This document shows, one piece after another, positions 18,439 through 26,098 of a stretch of 64,000 nt of DNA. The stretch lies in NCBI RefSeq assembly GCF_004137685.1, contig NZ_QYBB01000007.1:62001-126000 (forward strand). The letters are read 5' to 3'. The number at the start of each line of letters is the position of its first letter. The first letter of the stretch is position 1. The translations under genes were made by a program, and so were the position numbers. The DNA comes from Lichenibacterium minor (GTDB lineage: Bacteria > Pseudomonadota > Alphaproteobacteria > Rhizobiales > Beijerinckiaceae). The notes under the pieces were generated by a model that saw only the letters and a program-made list of their open reading frames with translations, did not search any database and was not told where the DNA came from.

Positions 18439-19422
18439 ATGAAAGCGCCGATCGGCATCACCATGGGCGATCCCGCGGGCATCGGCCCCGAGATCGTCGC
18501 GAAGCTCCTGGCCGAAAGCGCGGCGACGGGCGCCGGGCGTCCCGCGGTCGTCTACGGCGAGCTGGAAGCCCTGCGCCGGGGGGCCGCGACCGTCGGGGCG
18601 GACCTCGCCTTCGCGCCCGTCCCGAAGCCCGGGGCGGAGGCCCCGGCCGGCGCCGTGCCGGTGATCGCGGTCGGCGAACTGTCGCCGGATCTGCCGCTCG
18701 GCCGGGTGTCGGCCGAGGCCGGCGCCCTCGCCTATGCGGCGGTGGTCCGCGCCATCGACGATGCCGGGGCGGGGCGCATCTCCGCCATCGTGACGGGGCC
18801 GATCAACAAGGACGCCCTGCGGGCCGCCGGCATCGGATACCCCGGCCACACCGAGATCCTGGCCGACCGCACCGGCACGGCCGACTTCGCCATGATGCTC
18901 GCCAACGACGAGTTGCGCGTGCTGCTCGTGTCGATCCACCTGTCGCTGGCCGACGCCGTGCGGGCCGTGACGCCGGAGAACGAGCTGCGCGCGATCAGGC
19001 TCGCGCATGGGGCGACCCGGGCCTTCGGCATCGCCGCGCCGCGGGTGGCGGTGGCGGGGCTGAACCCGCATGCCGGCGAGAACGGCATGTTCGGCCGCGA
19101 AGACCTCGACGTGATCGCGCCCGCGGTGGCGGCGGCGCGGACCGAAGGCATCGACGCATCCGGCCCCTGGCCGGGCGACACGGTGTTCATGCGCGCGCGG
19201 CGGGGCGAGTTCGACGTGGTAGTGGCGCAGTACCACGACCAGGGGCTGATTCCGATCAAGTATCTCGGCATCGACGAGGGCGTGAACATCACGGTGGGGC
19301 TGCCGTTCGTGCGCACCAGCGTCGACCACGGCACCGCCTTCGACCTCGCCGGAACGGGCCGGGCCGACCACGCCAGCCTCCGCGCCGCGTTCCGGCAGGC
19401 CGTGGCGATGACCGGCGGCTGA
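18439..19422 (+). CDS. pdxA: 4-Hydroxythreonine-4-phosphate dehydrogenase
   Basis: PdxA oxidises 4-phosphohydroxythreonine to the aminoketone that PdxJ uses. The 327-residue product shows TMGDPAGIGPE (8-18), the metal-binding GYPGHTEILA, AGLNPHAGENG and YHDQGLIPIKYLG. GGAGG lies at 18424-18428. Proximity to pdxJ supports the vitamin B6 role. PdxA2-type paralogues, which act on four-carbon sugar acid phosphates, look similar, and the usual alphaproteobacterial neighbours surA and ksgA are absent, so a small doubt remains. Confidence 0.9.
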   Translation: MKAPIGITMGDPAGIGPEIVAKLLAESAATGAGRPAVVYGELEALRRGAATVGADLAFAPVPKPGAEAPAGAVPVIAVGELSPDLPLGRVSAEAGALAYAAVVRAIDDAGAGRISAIVTGPINKDALRAAGIGYPGHTEILADRTGTADFAMMLANDELRVLLVSIHLSLADAVRAVTPENELRAIRLAHGATRAFGIAAPRVAVAGLNPHAGENGMFGREDLDVIAPAVAAARTEGIDASGPWPGDTVFMRARRGEFDVVVAQYHDQGLIPIKYLGIDEGVNITVGLPFVRTSVDHGTAFDLAGTGRADHASLRAAFRQAVAMTGG

Positions 19423-19449
19423 GCGGGACGGGCGTGGGCCCGTGTCCGC

Positions 19450-19821
19450 TCAGGAGCCTTCCACGAAGGCCAGGACCTCGGCAGCGCGCCAGGGCTTCGA
19501 GATGAAGCGCACCTTCTGGGGCAGGACCTCGGGACGCAGCGTCGATTGGCCGGACGTGACGCAGATGCTGATCCACGGGTAGCGCTCGGCCGTGGTCAGC
19601 GCCAGCGCGATGCCGTCGATCGAGTCGCGCAGCGTGATGTCGGCGAACAGGGCCAGCACGTCGTCGGCATTGGCGTCGAGGTGGTCGTGGGCGGCCTGGC
19701 CGGTCGCGCATTCGAAGGCGTTGAGGCCGCATTCCTCGACCATGTCGCGCGCCATGCGCGACAGCTCGAGGTCGTCTTCGACGATCATCACGGTGGATCG
19801 CCGTTCGGTCTTCTGGGTCAT
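19450..19821 (-). CDS. Single-domain response regulator receiver protein
   Basis: A 123-residue stand-alone CheY-like receiver without an output domain. All phosphorylation residues are visible: the acidic pair in VMIVEDD (about 11-17), the acceptor Asp in LFADITL (about 60), the switch Ser in CVTSGQ and the conserved Lys in ISKPW. Such proteins relay phosphoryl groups between a kinase and a phosphotransferase; no histidine kinase is adjacent. It resembles the next receiver gene on the same strand, suggesting an old duplication. Confidence 0.88.
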   Translation of the reverse strand: MTQKTERRSTVMIVEDDLELSRMARDMVEECGLNAFECATGQAAHDHLDANADDVLALFADITLRDSIDGIALALTTAERYPWISICVTSGQSTLRPEVLPQKVRFISKPWRAAEVLAFVEGS

Positions 19822-19960
19822 GGTGCGGCCCCGAGTGGCGGACGGGCGGAAAAGCTAGAACAGCGCGCGGCCGGGTGGAACCACCCCGTCACGCGAGGTT
19901 GCGCGGCGAGGAGGAGGGGAATGGCAGGGCAGCGCCGACCGGGGCGACCCGGCAAGGGCT

Positions 19961-20341
19961 TCAACCCGCCATCATGGTTTGCACGCGGCGCATGATGTCG
20001 TCGTGGTCGTAGGGCTTGCCCACGAAGGCGGCGCCGTCCGGCACGTCGCCGGCGCGGGGCAGGGCCCGGCCGGACACGATCATGGTCTTGACCGATGGGC
20101 GGTTGAGGGAAACCCACCGCGCCAGCGCGTAGCCGTCGATCGAGCCCGGCATCTCCACGTCGGTGAACAGAAGCGCCACATCGTCCCGCTCGCCGAAGAT
20201 CCCCAGCGCCTGGTCGGCGTTGGCGGCCTCCAGCACCTCGAAACCTTCGTCTTCGAAGAGTTCGATCACCATCATCCGGACGAGCGGCTCGTCCTCGACG
20301 ATCAGGACCACGGCTCGGCCGGAGGTGGATGGCAGGTTCAT
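19961..20341 (-). CDS. Single-domain response regulator receiver protein
   Basis: A 126-residue receiver with VVLIVEDEPLVR at the N-terminus, the acceptor aspartate in LLFTDVEMPGSIDG (about 62), Ser in MIVSGRALP and Lys in FVGKPYD. It shares the 'SIDGxALA' loop with the gene at 19450-19821, supporting a paralogous pair. The ATG at 20341 was chosen because the conserved first strand starts ten residues later. No output domain or partner kinase is in view. Confidence 0.88.
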   Translation of the reverse strand: MNLPSTSGRAVVLIVEDEPLVRMMVIELFEDEGFEVLEAANADQALGIFGERDDVALLFTDVEMPGSIDGYALARWVSLNRPSVKTMIVSGRALPRAGDVPDGAAFVGKPYDHDDIMRRVQTMMAG

Positions 20342-20488
20342 GGACCGCCTACGCCTGGAGGCCGACAAGGTTCCTCGCCGGGCCGAGCGCGGGACGCCGA
20401 CGGCAGGAACCGCCGCGCCGCGCGGGGGCTTGTCTCGGGATGGAGGGCCTTCCCGCGGCGGGGGAGCGATGGAGCGGGGTGGGGCGGC

Positions 20489-21556
20489 ATGGGGTCGACG
20501 GCGACGGACGGCGGGTCCACGGCGGGGCCACGGCGGGGCGGATGGCTCGCGCCCTTCCTCGGGCGCCGCGCCGCCGCGGACGGCGAGCGCTTCGCGCCCC
20601 GCGGCGAGCGGCCCTTCCGGCTCGTGGATGCCGGCCACCCCATCCCGCCCGGCGCCGTCGTGAGCCGGGTGGTGAGCGGCGACGCCGACATCCGGGCGGC
20701 GCGCTGGCCGGCGCCGGACCGCGCCGGCCCTGCCCTCGGCACGGTGCTGATCTGCACGGGACGCAGCGAGTTCATCGAGAAGTACCTCGTCGTCGTGGCC
20801 GAACTCCGGGCGCGCGGCTTCGCCGTCGTGGTCTTCGACTGGCGCGGGCAGGGCCTGTCGCGGCGCCCGCTCGGCGACGCCCACAAAGGCCACGTCGACC
20901 GCTTCTCGGACTACGAGGGCGACCTTTTCGCCGTGGTCGAGCAGGTGATGGAGCCGTTCTGCCCGAGGCCGTGGTACGGGCTGGCCCATTCCATGGGGGG
21001 CGCCATCGCGCTCAACGCCGCGGCCGACCACCCGGACCTGTTCCGGCGCCTCGTGCTGTCGGCGCCGATGGTCGAGATCGCGCGGCTGCCCTTCGCCGGG
21101 ACGGCGCGGGCCGTGGCGCGGCTGTGCCGCTACGGCGGCCTCGCGACGAGCTTCGTGCCCGGCGGGCGCGGGCGATCGCTGCTGTTCCGCGCCTTCGAAA
21201 GCAACCTGCTGACCTCGGACCCGGCGCGCTACCGCATTTCGCTCGACCACATGCGGGTCGAACCTCGCCTGGTCCTGGGGGCGCCGACGCTGGGCTGGCT
21301 CCACGCCGCCTTCGGCGCCATGGCGCGGCTCCACGCCGCCGACTACCCCGAGCGCATGCGGACGCCCGTGCTGGCCGTGGTGCCGGGGGCCGACCGGGTG
21401 GTGGAGCCCCGCGCGACCGAGCGGCTGGTGTCACGCCTGCGGGCCAGCCGCGTCGTCGCGGTGCCGGGCAGCCGCCACGAGATCCTGATGGAGCGGGACA
21501 TGTTCCGGCAGCAGTTCTGGGCCGCCTTCGACGCGTTCGTGCCCGGCACCGGATGA
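20489..21556 (+). CDS. Alpha/beta hydrolase, lysophospholipase-like
   Basis: A 355-residue hydrolase of the serine aminopeptidase S33 / PldB group. Visible parts are the oxyanion region TVLICTGRSEFIEKY, the strand VVVFDWRGQGLS, the nucleophile elbow GLAHSMGG (Ser about residue 168), a putative acid in VVPGADRVVEP and the terminal His in PGSRHEIL. Members hydrolyse lysophospholipids or monoacylglycerols, probably in the cytosol since no signal peptide is seen. It is divergent from the second receiver gene. Confidence 0.86.
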   Translation: MGSTATDGGSTAGPRRGGWLAPFLGRRAAADGERFAPRGERPFRLVDAGHPIPPGAVVSRVVSGDADIRAARWPAPDRAGPALGTVLICTGRSEFIEKYLVVVAELRARGFAVVVFDWRGQGLSRRPLGDAHKGHVDRFSDYEGDLFAVVEQVMEPFCPRPWYGLAHSMGGAIALNAAADHPDLFRRLVLSAPMVEIARLPFAGTARAVARLCRYGGLATSFVPGGRGRSLLFRAFESNLLTSDPARYRISLDHMRVEPRLVLGAPTLGWLHAAFGAMARLHAADYPERMRTPVLAVVPGADRVVEPRATERLVSRLRASRVVAVPGSRHEILMERDMFRQQFWAAFDAFVPGTG

Positions 21557-21580
21557 CGCGGCACGGCGGGGGCCGGCCGT

Positions 21581-22105
21581 TCAGCGCCCGGTGCTGCGCC
21601 AGCCCAAAGCCGCCGTTCCGGCCAGGCCGGCCGACAGCAGGGCGTTCCACGCGGCCAGCGACAGGCCCAGGACCTGCAGGGCCGCCTCGTCGCAGCGCAC
21701 CACCGTGACGCTGTCGAGCTGCTTCAGGAAGTCGGCGACGGCGGCCGGGGCGGCGGCGGCACCGGAACATCCGGTCGGGCCGGCCCACAGCTTCCATTCC
21801 ACCCCCGCATGGTAGGCGCCGAGCGCGACCCCCACGGCGAACACCAGCGCCAGGGCCGCGAAGCCGGCCCGCGCGGCGCTGCGGGGCAGCCGGGGCCCGA
21901 GGAGGGCCAGCCCGGCCGCGAGCGGCACCCCGACGTAGAACGGCACGCGCTCCTTGAGGCAAAGCTCACAGGGATTGTAGCCGCGCGCCTGCAGGACCCA
22001 CACCGCCGCGATCGTGGCGGCGCCGACGAGTGCGACCGTGGCGGCAGCGACCGGGGCGGCGAGATGGACGGTGCGGGTGGAGGCCGACCGATCGGCATCA
22101 AGCAT
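21581..22105 (-). CDS. DsbB-family disulfide bond formation protein
   Basis: A 174-residue inner-membrane protein with four predicted helices. The first periplasmic loop carries the redox pair in YNPCELCLKER (about residues 44-50), and the second has cysteines in GPTGCSGA and TVVRCDEA, the four-cysteine arrangement DsbB uses to pass electrons from DsbA to quinone. Sequence outside the motifs is divergent from E. coli DsbB, as usual in alphaproteobacteria. It is convergent with the hydrolase gene. Confidence 0.87.
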   Translation of the reverse strand: MLDADRSASTRTVHLAAPVAAATVALVGAATIAAVWVLQARGYNPCELCLKERVPFYVGVPLAAGLALLGPRLPRSAARAGFAALALVFAVGVALGAYHAGVEWKLWAGPTGCSGAAAAPAAVADFLKQLDSVTVVRCDEAALQVLGLSLAAWNALLSAGLAGTAALGWRSTGR

Positions 22106-22178
22106 CGCGGGGATGCTCCTGCGACATGGCGGTCACGGCGACAGCCGGCGCATCCGCATCGATAGGGGAAGGTGAGAA

Positions 22179-22255
22179 TGGCGCGGTCGAAGAGATTCGA
22201 ACTCCTGACCCCCAGATTCGTAGTCTGGTGCTCTATCCAGCTGAGCTACGACCGC
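22179..22255 (-). tRNA. tRNA-Arg (anticodon ACG)
   Basis: On the minus strand a 77-base cloverleaf can be drawn. The acceptor arms are GCGGTCG and CGACCGC, followed by discriminator G and an encoded CCA. The D-arm is GCTC...GAGC, the anticodon stem is CCAGA/TCTGG around the loop CTACGAA, and the T-loop is TTCGAAT. The anticodon ACG reads CGN arginine codons after A34 deamination to inosine. Confidence 0.97.
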
Positions 22256-22553
22256 GCATTCGACGATGTCCGCGTTGGTGGAACACCGAAGGGCGGCACC
22301 GCGGCGCCGCTGAACACCTCCCTAAAAGGTCCGCTCCCGCTTGGCAACGGGTTTTTTCCGCCGCGGCGCGACAAGGGTGTTCCACGGGGGCCACAGGTTC
22401 ACCTTAACCGCCTCCGTACGGGGACGCGGGGCGGCGAATGTGAAACAAAGCCATGTTTCGGCCATTCTAGATCGCATCGTCCCGCAGCGCAGCAAGCCGA
22501 ATACGGCGCTGCACGACCCCTTTCGCCGGAAAGAAGCTGAGAACCCGCGCCTG

Positions 22554-24530
22554 ATGTCATTCGCCGTCCATGTCGCCGACACCGCCGCCCGGCCGTCCCC
22601 GTCCGCCATGACGGGACTCGATGCCGCCATCGCGCGGGCCGCGTCGGCCCTCCTCGACGAACAGCGGGCCGACGGCCATTACGCGTTCGACCTCGAAGCC
22701 GATGCGGCGATCCCGGCCGAATACATCATGGTCAAGCACTTCCTCGGGGAATCGGACCCCGACATGGAGCGGCGAACCGCCAACTACCTGCGCCGCCTGC
22801 AGGAGCCCCACGGCGGCTGGCCCATGCTGGCCAAGGGCGAGCTCAACATGTCGGCCAGCGTGAAGAGCTACTTCGCGTTGAAGATCGCCGGCGATCCCGT
22901 CGACGCCCCCCACATGGTCCGGGCGCGCGAAGCGATCCTGGCCCACGGCGGCGCCGTGAACATGAACATCTTCACCCGCATGATGCTGGCCTTCTTCGAC
23001 ATCGTGCCGTGGAGCGCGGTGCCGGTGATGCCGGTCGAGATGATGCATGCGCCGCTGTGGTTCCCGATCAACATCTGGCGCTTCAGCTACTGGGCGCGCG
23101 ACACGGTGGTGCCGCTGCTGGTGCTGATGGCCAAGAAGCCGCGCGCCGCCAACCCGCGCCGCGTTGGCATCGACGAGCTGTTCCACGTCCCGCCCCACGC
23201 CGTGAAGCGCTGGCCCAAGACCGCCAACCAGGTGGGGTTCTGGGGCGCCTTCTTCGTGGGGCTCGACAAGGCGCTGCGCGTCGTCGAGCCGATGTTCCCG
23301 AAGCGGAGCCGCGACAGCGCCATCGGCAAGGCGGTCGACTTCCTCACCGAGCGGCTGAACGGCGACGACGGCGTCGGCGCCATCTACCCGTCCATCGCCT
23401 ACACGTTGATGATGTTCCACGTCCTCGGCTATCCCGAGGACCATCCCGACATGATCGTGGCGCGGGCGGCGCTGGAGAAGCTCGTCGCCCAGAACGGCGA
23501 CGAGGCCTTCTGCCAGCCCTGCCTGTCGCCGATCTGGGACACGGTGCTGGCCGCCCACGCGCTGCTCGAAGCCGAGCGCGACGACAGCGAGGGCGCCGAG
23601 CGCGCGCTCGATTGGCTGCTGCCCCTGCAGGTGCTCGACTTCAAGGGCGATTGGGCGGTGCGCCGCCCCGACCTCAGGCCCGGCGGCTGGGCGTTCCAGT
23701 ACAAGAACGACCATTACGTGGACCTCGACGACACCGCGGTCGTGGTGATGGCGATGGACCGCACGCGCAACAAGTCGGGCACCCGCCGCTTCGACGTCGC
23801 GATCGAGCGGGCCGTCGAATGGGTGGTGGGCATGCAGTCGACCAACGGCGGCTGGGGCGCCTTCGACGTCGACAACACGTCCTACTACCTGAACCACATC
23901 CCCTTCGCCGACCACGGCGCGCTGCTGGACCCGCCCACCGCCGACGTGTCGGCCCGGTGCCTGTCGATGCTGGGGCAGCTCGGCTACACGGCCGACACCA
24001 GCGAGGCCGTGCGCCGCGGCATCGACTACCTCCTGAAGGAACAGCATCCGGAAGGGAGCTGGTTCGGGCGGTGGGGCGTGAACTACATCTACGGCACATG
24101 GTCGGTGCTGTGCGCCTTCAACGCCGTCGGGGTCGCGCCGACGCACACCGCGGTGCGCCGCGGCGTGGACTGGCTGTTGAAGATCCAGAACGCCGACGGC
24201 GGCTGGGGCGAGGCGGACGCCGGCTACGCGCTCGACTATGTCGAATACGTGCCGAACGAGAGCACGGCGTCGCAGACCGCCTGGGCGGTCATCGGCCTGA
24301 TGGCCGCCGGCGAGGTCGACAATCCCGCGGTCAAGCGCGGCGTGGCGTATCTCGAGAAGCACCAGGGCGAGGACGGCTTCTGGGCGGAGCCGCACTACAC
24401 CGGCACGGGGTTCCCGCGCGTGTTCTACCTCCGCTACAACGGCTACGCGAAGTTCTTCCCGCTTTGGGCCCTGTCCCGTTACCGCAACCTCCGCCAAGGC
24501 AACACCGCCACGGTGCTGCACGGGATGTGA
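22554..24530 (+). CDS. shc: Squalene-hopene cyclase
   Basis: This membrane-associated monotopic enzyme cyclises squalene to hopene/hopanol, the first committed step of hopanoid synthesis. The 658-residue product fits the family length from the ATG at 22554; the frame stays open upstream to 22341, but that part looks non-coding. The catalytic general-acid motif DLDD is at 390-393. Repeated QW motifs are visible, such as QEPHGGWP, QSTNGGWGAFD, EGSWFGRWG and QNADGGWGE. Squalene synthesis and tailoring genes (hpnCDE, hpnG, hpnH) are not in the window. The gap before the next gene holds a GC-rich hairpin near 24541-24583. Confidence 0.96.
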   Translation: MSFAVHVADTAARPSPSAMTGLDAAIARAASALLDEQRADGHYAFDLEADAAIPAEYIMVKHFLGESDPDMERRTANYLRRLQEPHGGWPMLAKGELNMSASVKSYFALKIAGDPVDAPHMVRAREAILAHGGAVNMNIFTRMMLAFFDIVPWSAVPVMPVEMMHAPLWFPINIWRFSYWARDTVVPLLVLMAKKPRAANPRRVGIDELFHVPPHAVKRWPKTANQVGFWGAFFVGLDKALRVVEPMFPKRSRDSAIGKAVDFLTERLNGDDGVGAIYPSIAYTLMMFHVLGYPEDHPDMIVARAALEKLVAQNGDEAFCQPCLSPIWDTVLAAHALLEAERDDSEGAERALDWLLPLQVLDFKGDWAVRRPDLRPGGWAFQYKNDHYVDLDDTAVVVMAMDRTRNKSGTRRFDVAIERAVEWVVGMQSTNGGWGAFDVDNTSYYLNHIPFADHGALLDPPTADVSARCLSMLGQLGYTADTSEAVRRGIDYLLKEQHPEGSWFGRWGVNYIYGTWSVLCAFNAVGVAPTHTAVRRGVDWLLKIQNADGGWGEADAGYALDYVEYVPNESTASQTAWAVIGLMAAGEVDNPAVKRGVAYLEKHQGEDGFWAEPHYTGTGFPRVFYLRYNGYAKFFPLWALSRYRNLRQGNTATVLHGM

Positions 24531-24688
24531 GGCCGCCGGCTCCCGCGGGGGCCGCCCGGCTTTTTCGGGCCGGCCCGCGGGCGCGAAGCGTGCGGGACTT
24601 GCTTATGCCGCAAAGAGTCCCAAGGTGACCGCCGACTGAGGCCAAGCTTCCGCCGCTCGCGGACGGCTGCCCCGAGAAGGACCGATCC

Positions 24689-26098
24689 TTGAAAGCTGTC
24701 CGTTGGGACCCCGCCAGCCGGGGTGACGCCTACGCCTATTACGCGGAGCTGAGGCGCCACACGCCGGTCATCAAGGCGACGATCCCGACCCGCGGCACCG
24801 GATGGGTGGTGACGCGCTACGACGACGTGCTCAAGGTCCACAAGGACCCGCGCTTCTCGACCGATCCCCGCAACGCCAAGAAGACGCCGATGTTCGGCTT
24901 CGGCGGCCCCTATGCGCCGAAGCTCATCAAGCTCGTCGGCGCCTCGATGGTCAGCGTCGACGACCCCGCCCACGCGCGCCTGCGCCGCCTCGTGTCCAAG
25001 GTGTTCACCCCGCGCTCGGTCGCCGACATGGCGCCGTGGATCGACGGCATGGTGGAAACCCTGCTCGACGAGGCCGCGGCGGCGGGGCAGGGCGGGGCGC
25101 CCGTCGACCTGATGGACCGCTTCGCGCTGCCGCTGCCGCTGCGCGTCATCTCCGAGATGCTGGGCATCCCGGAGGAGTGGCGCCTCGAGTTCCACGACCA
25201 GGTGGTGCGGCTGATCGAGGTGAACGACAAGCCGGTGCGCCGCGCCATGCGCTGGCTGCCCGCCATGCCAAAGCTCCTCAAGTTCTTCGAGGACCTGATC
25301 GACCTCCGCCGCCGCGAGCCCGACGACAGGCTCATCAGCAAGCTCATCGCCGTCGAGGAGGAGGGCGACCACCTCAGCCGGGACGAGCTGATCGGCATGA
25401 TCTTCCTGCTGCTCTTCGCCGGGCACGAGACGAGCGTGAACCTCATCGGCAACGGGCTGATGGCGCTGATCGACCACCCGGAGCAGATGGCCATGCTGCG
25501 CTCCGACCCCGGCCTCATGGACCGGGCCGTGGAGGAGTTCTTCCGTTACACCAACCCCGTCGAGCACGGCACGCCGCGCTTCGCCCTCGAAGACGTGGAG
25601 ATCGCCGGAACGCGCATCCGCAAGGGCGACATGGTGATCCTGCTCCTCGCCGCCGCCAACCGCGACGAGAGCGTCTTCGTCGAGCCCGACCGCTTCGACA
25701 TCCTGCGGTCGGACAACAGCCGCCACCTCGCCCTCGGCTTCGGCCTGCATTACTGCCTGGGCTCTTCCCTGGCGCGGCTGGAAACCCGGATCGCCCTGAA
25801 CGCGCTGCTGCGCCGCTTCCCCGACCTCGCCCTGGCGGTGCCGCGCGACACGGTGCCGTGGCGCCAGGCGACCGGCCTGCGCGGCGTGGTGCGCCTGGAG
25901 GTGAGGCTCGGCGCCGACGCGGCGGCGGGCGACGCCGCCTTCGGCGACGCGTCCTGCCTCGTCACGCCGCTGGACCAGGCCGCCACGGGCGGCGGGGCCG
26001 CCGTGTCCGGCCACCTCAGCCCAACGCCGCCAGCAGGCTCGTCGCCAGGGACAGGCGCTCGCGCGCGGTGTCCGATGGAAGCGGATAGATCAGCCTAG
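24689..26098 (+). CDS. Cytochrome P450
   Basis: A 469-residue soluble bacterial P450. Hallmarks are the I-helix oxygen-activation motif LLFAGHETSVN (about 241-251), the K-helix EEFFRY with its Glu-x-x-Arg, and the heme-binding loop LALGFGLHYCLGSSLARLE with the proximal Cys near 355. The last 55 residues beyond the family core are alanine- and glycine-rich, and their coding sequence overlaps the 3' end of the convergent mfd gene by 83 bases. No ferredoxin or reductase gene adjoins. Its position just after shc suggests, but does not prove, a triterpenoid substrate. Confidence 0.92.
   Translation: MKAVRWDPASRGDAYAYYAELRRHTPVIKATIPTRGTGWVVTRYDDVLKVHKDPRFSTDPRNAKKTPMFGFGGPYAPKLIKLVGASMVSVDDPAHARLRRLVSKVFTPRSVADMAPWIDGMVETLLDEAAAAGQGGAPVDLMDRFALPLPLRVISEMLGIPEEWRLEFHDQVVRLIEVNDKPVRRAMRWLPAMPKLLKFFEDLIDLRRREPDDRLISKLIAVEEEGDHLSRDELIGMIFLLLFAGHETSVNLIGNGLMALIDHPEQMAMLRSDPGLMDRAVEEFFRYTNPVEHGTPRFALEDVEIAGTRIRKGDMVILLLAAANRDESVFVEPDRFDILRSDNSRHLALGFGLHYCLGSSLARLETRIALNALLRRFPDLALAVPRDTVPWRQATGLRGVVRLEVRLGADAAAGDAAFGDASCLVTPLDQAATGGGAAVSGHLSPTPPAGSSPGTGARARCPMEADRSA

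Noticed and set aside
22341..22553. Upstream extension of the squalene-hopene cyclase frame
   Set aside because: It would make the protein longer than the family, starts from TTG, and its translation looks unlike coding sequence; the ATG at 22554 fits the family.
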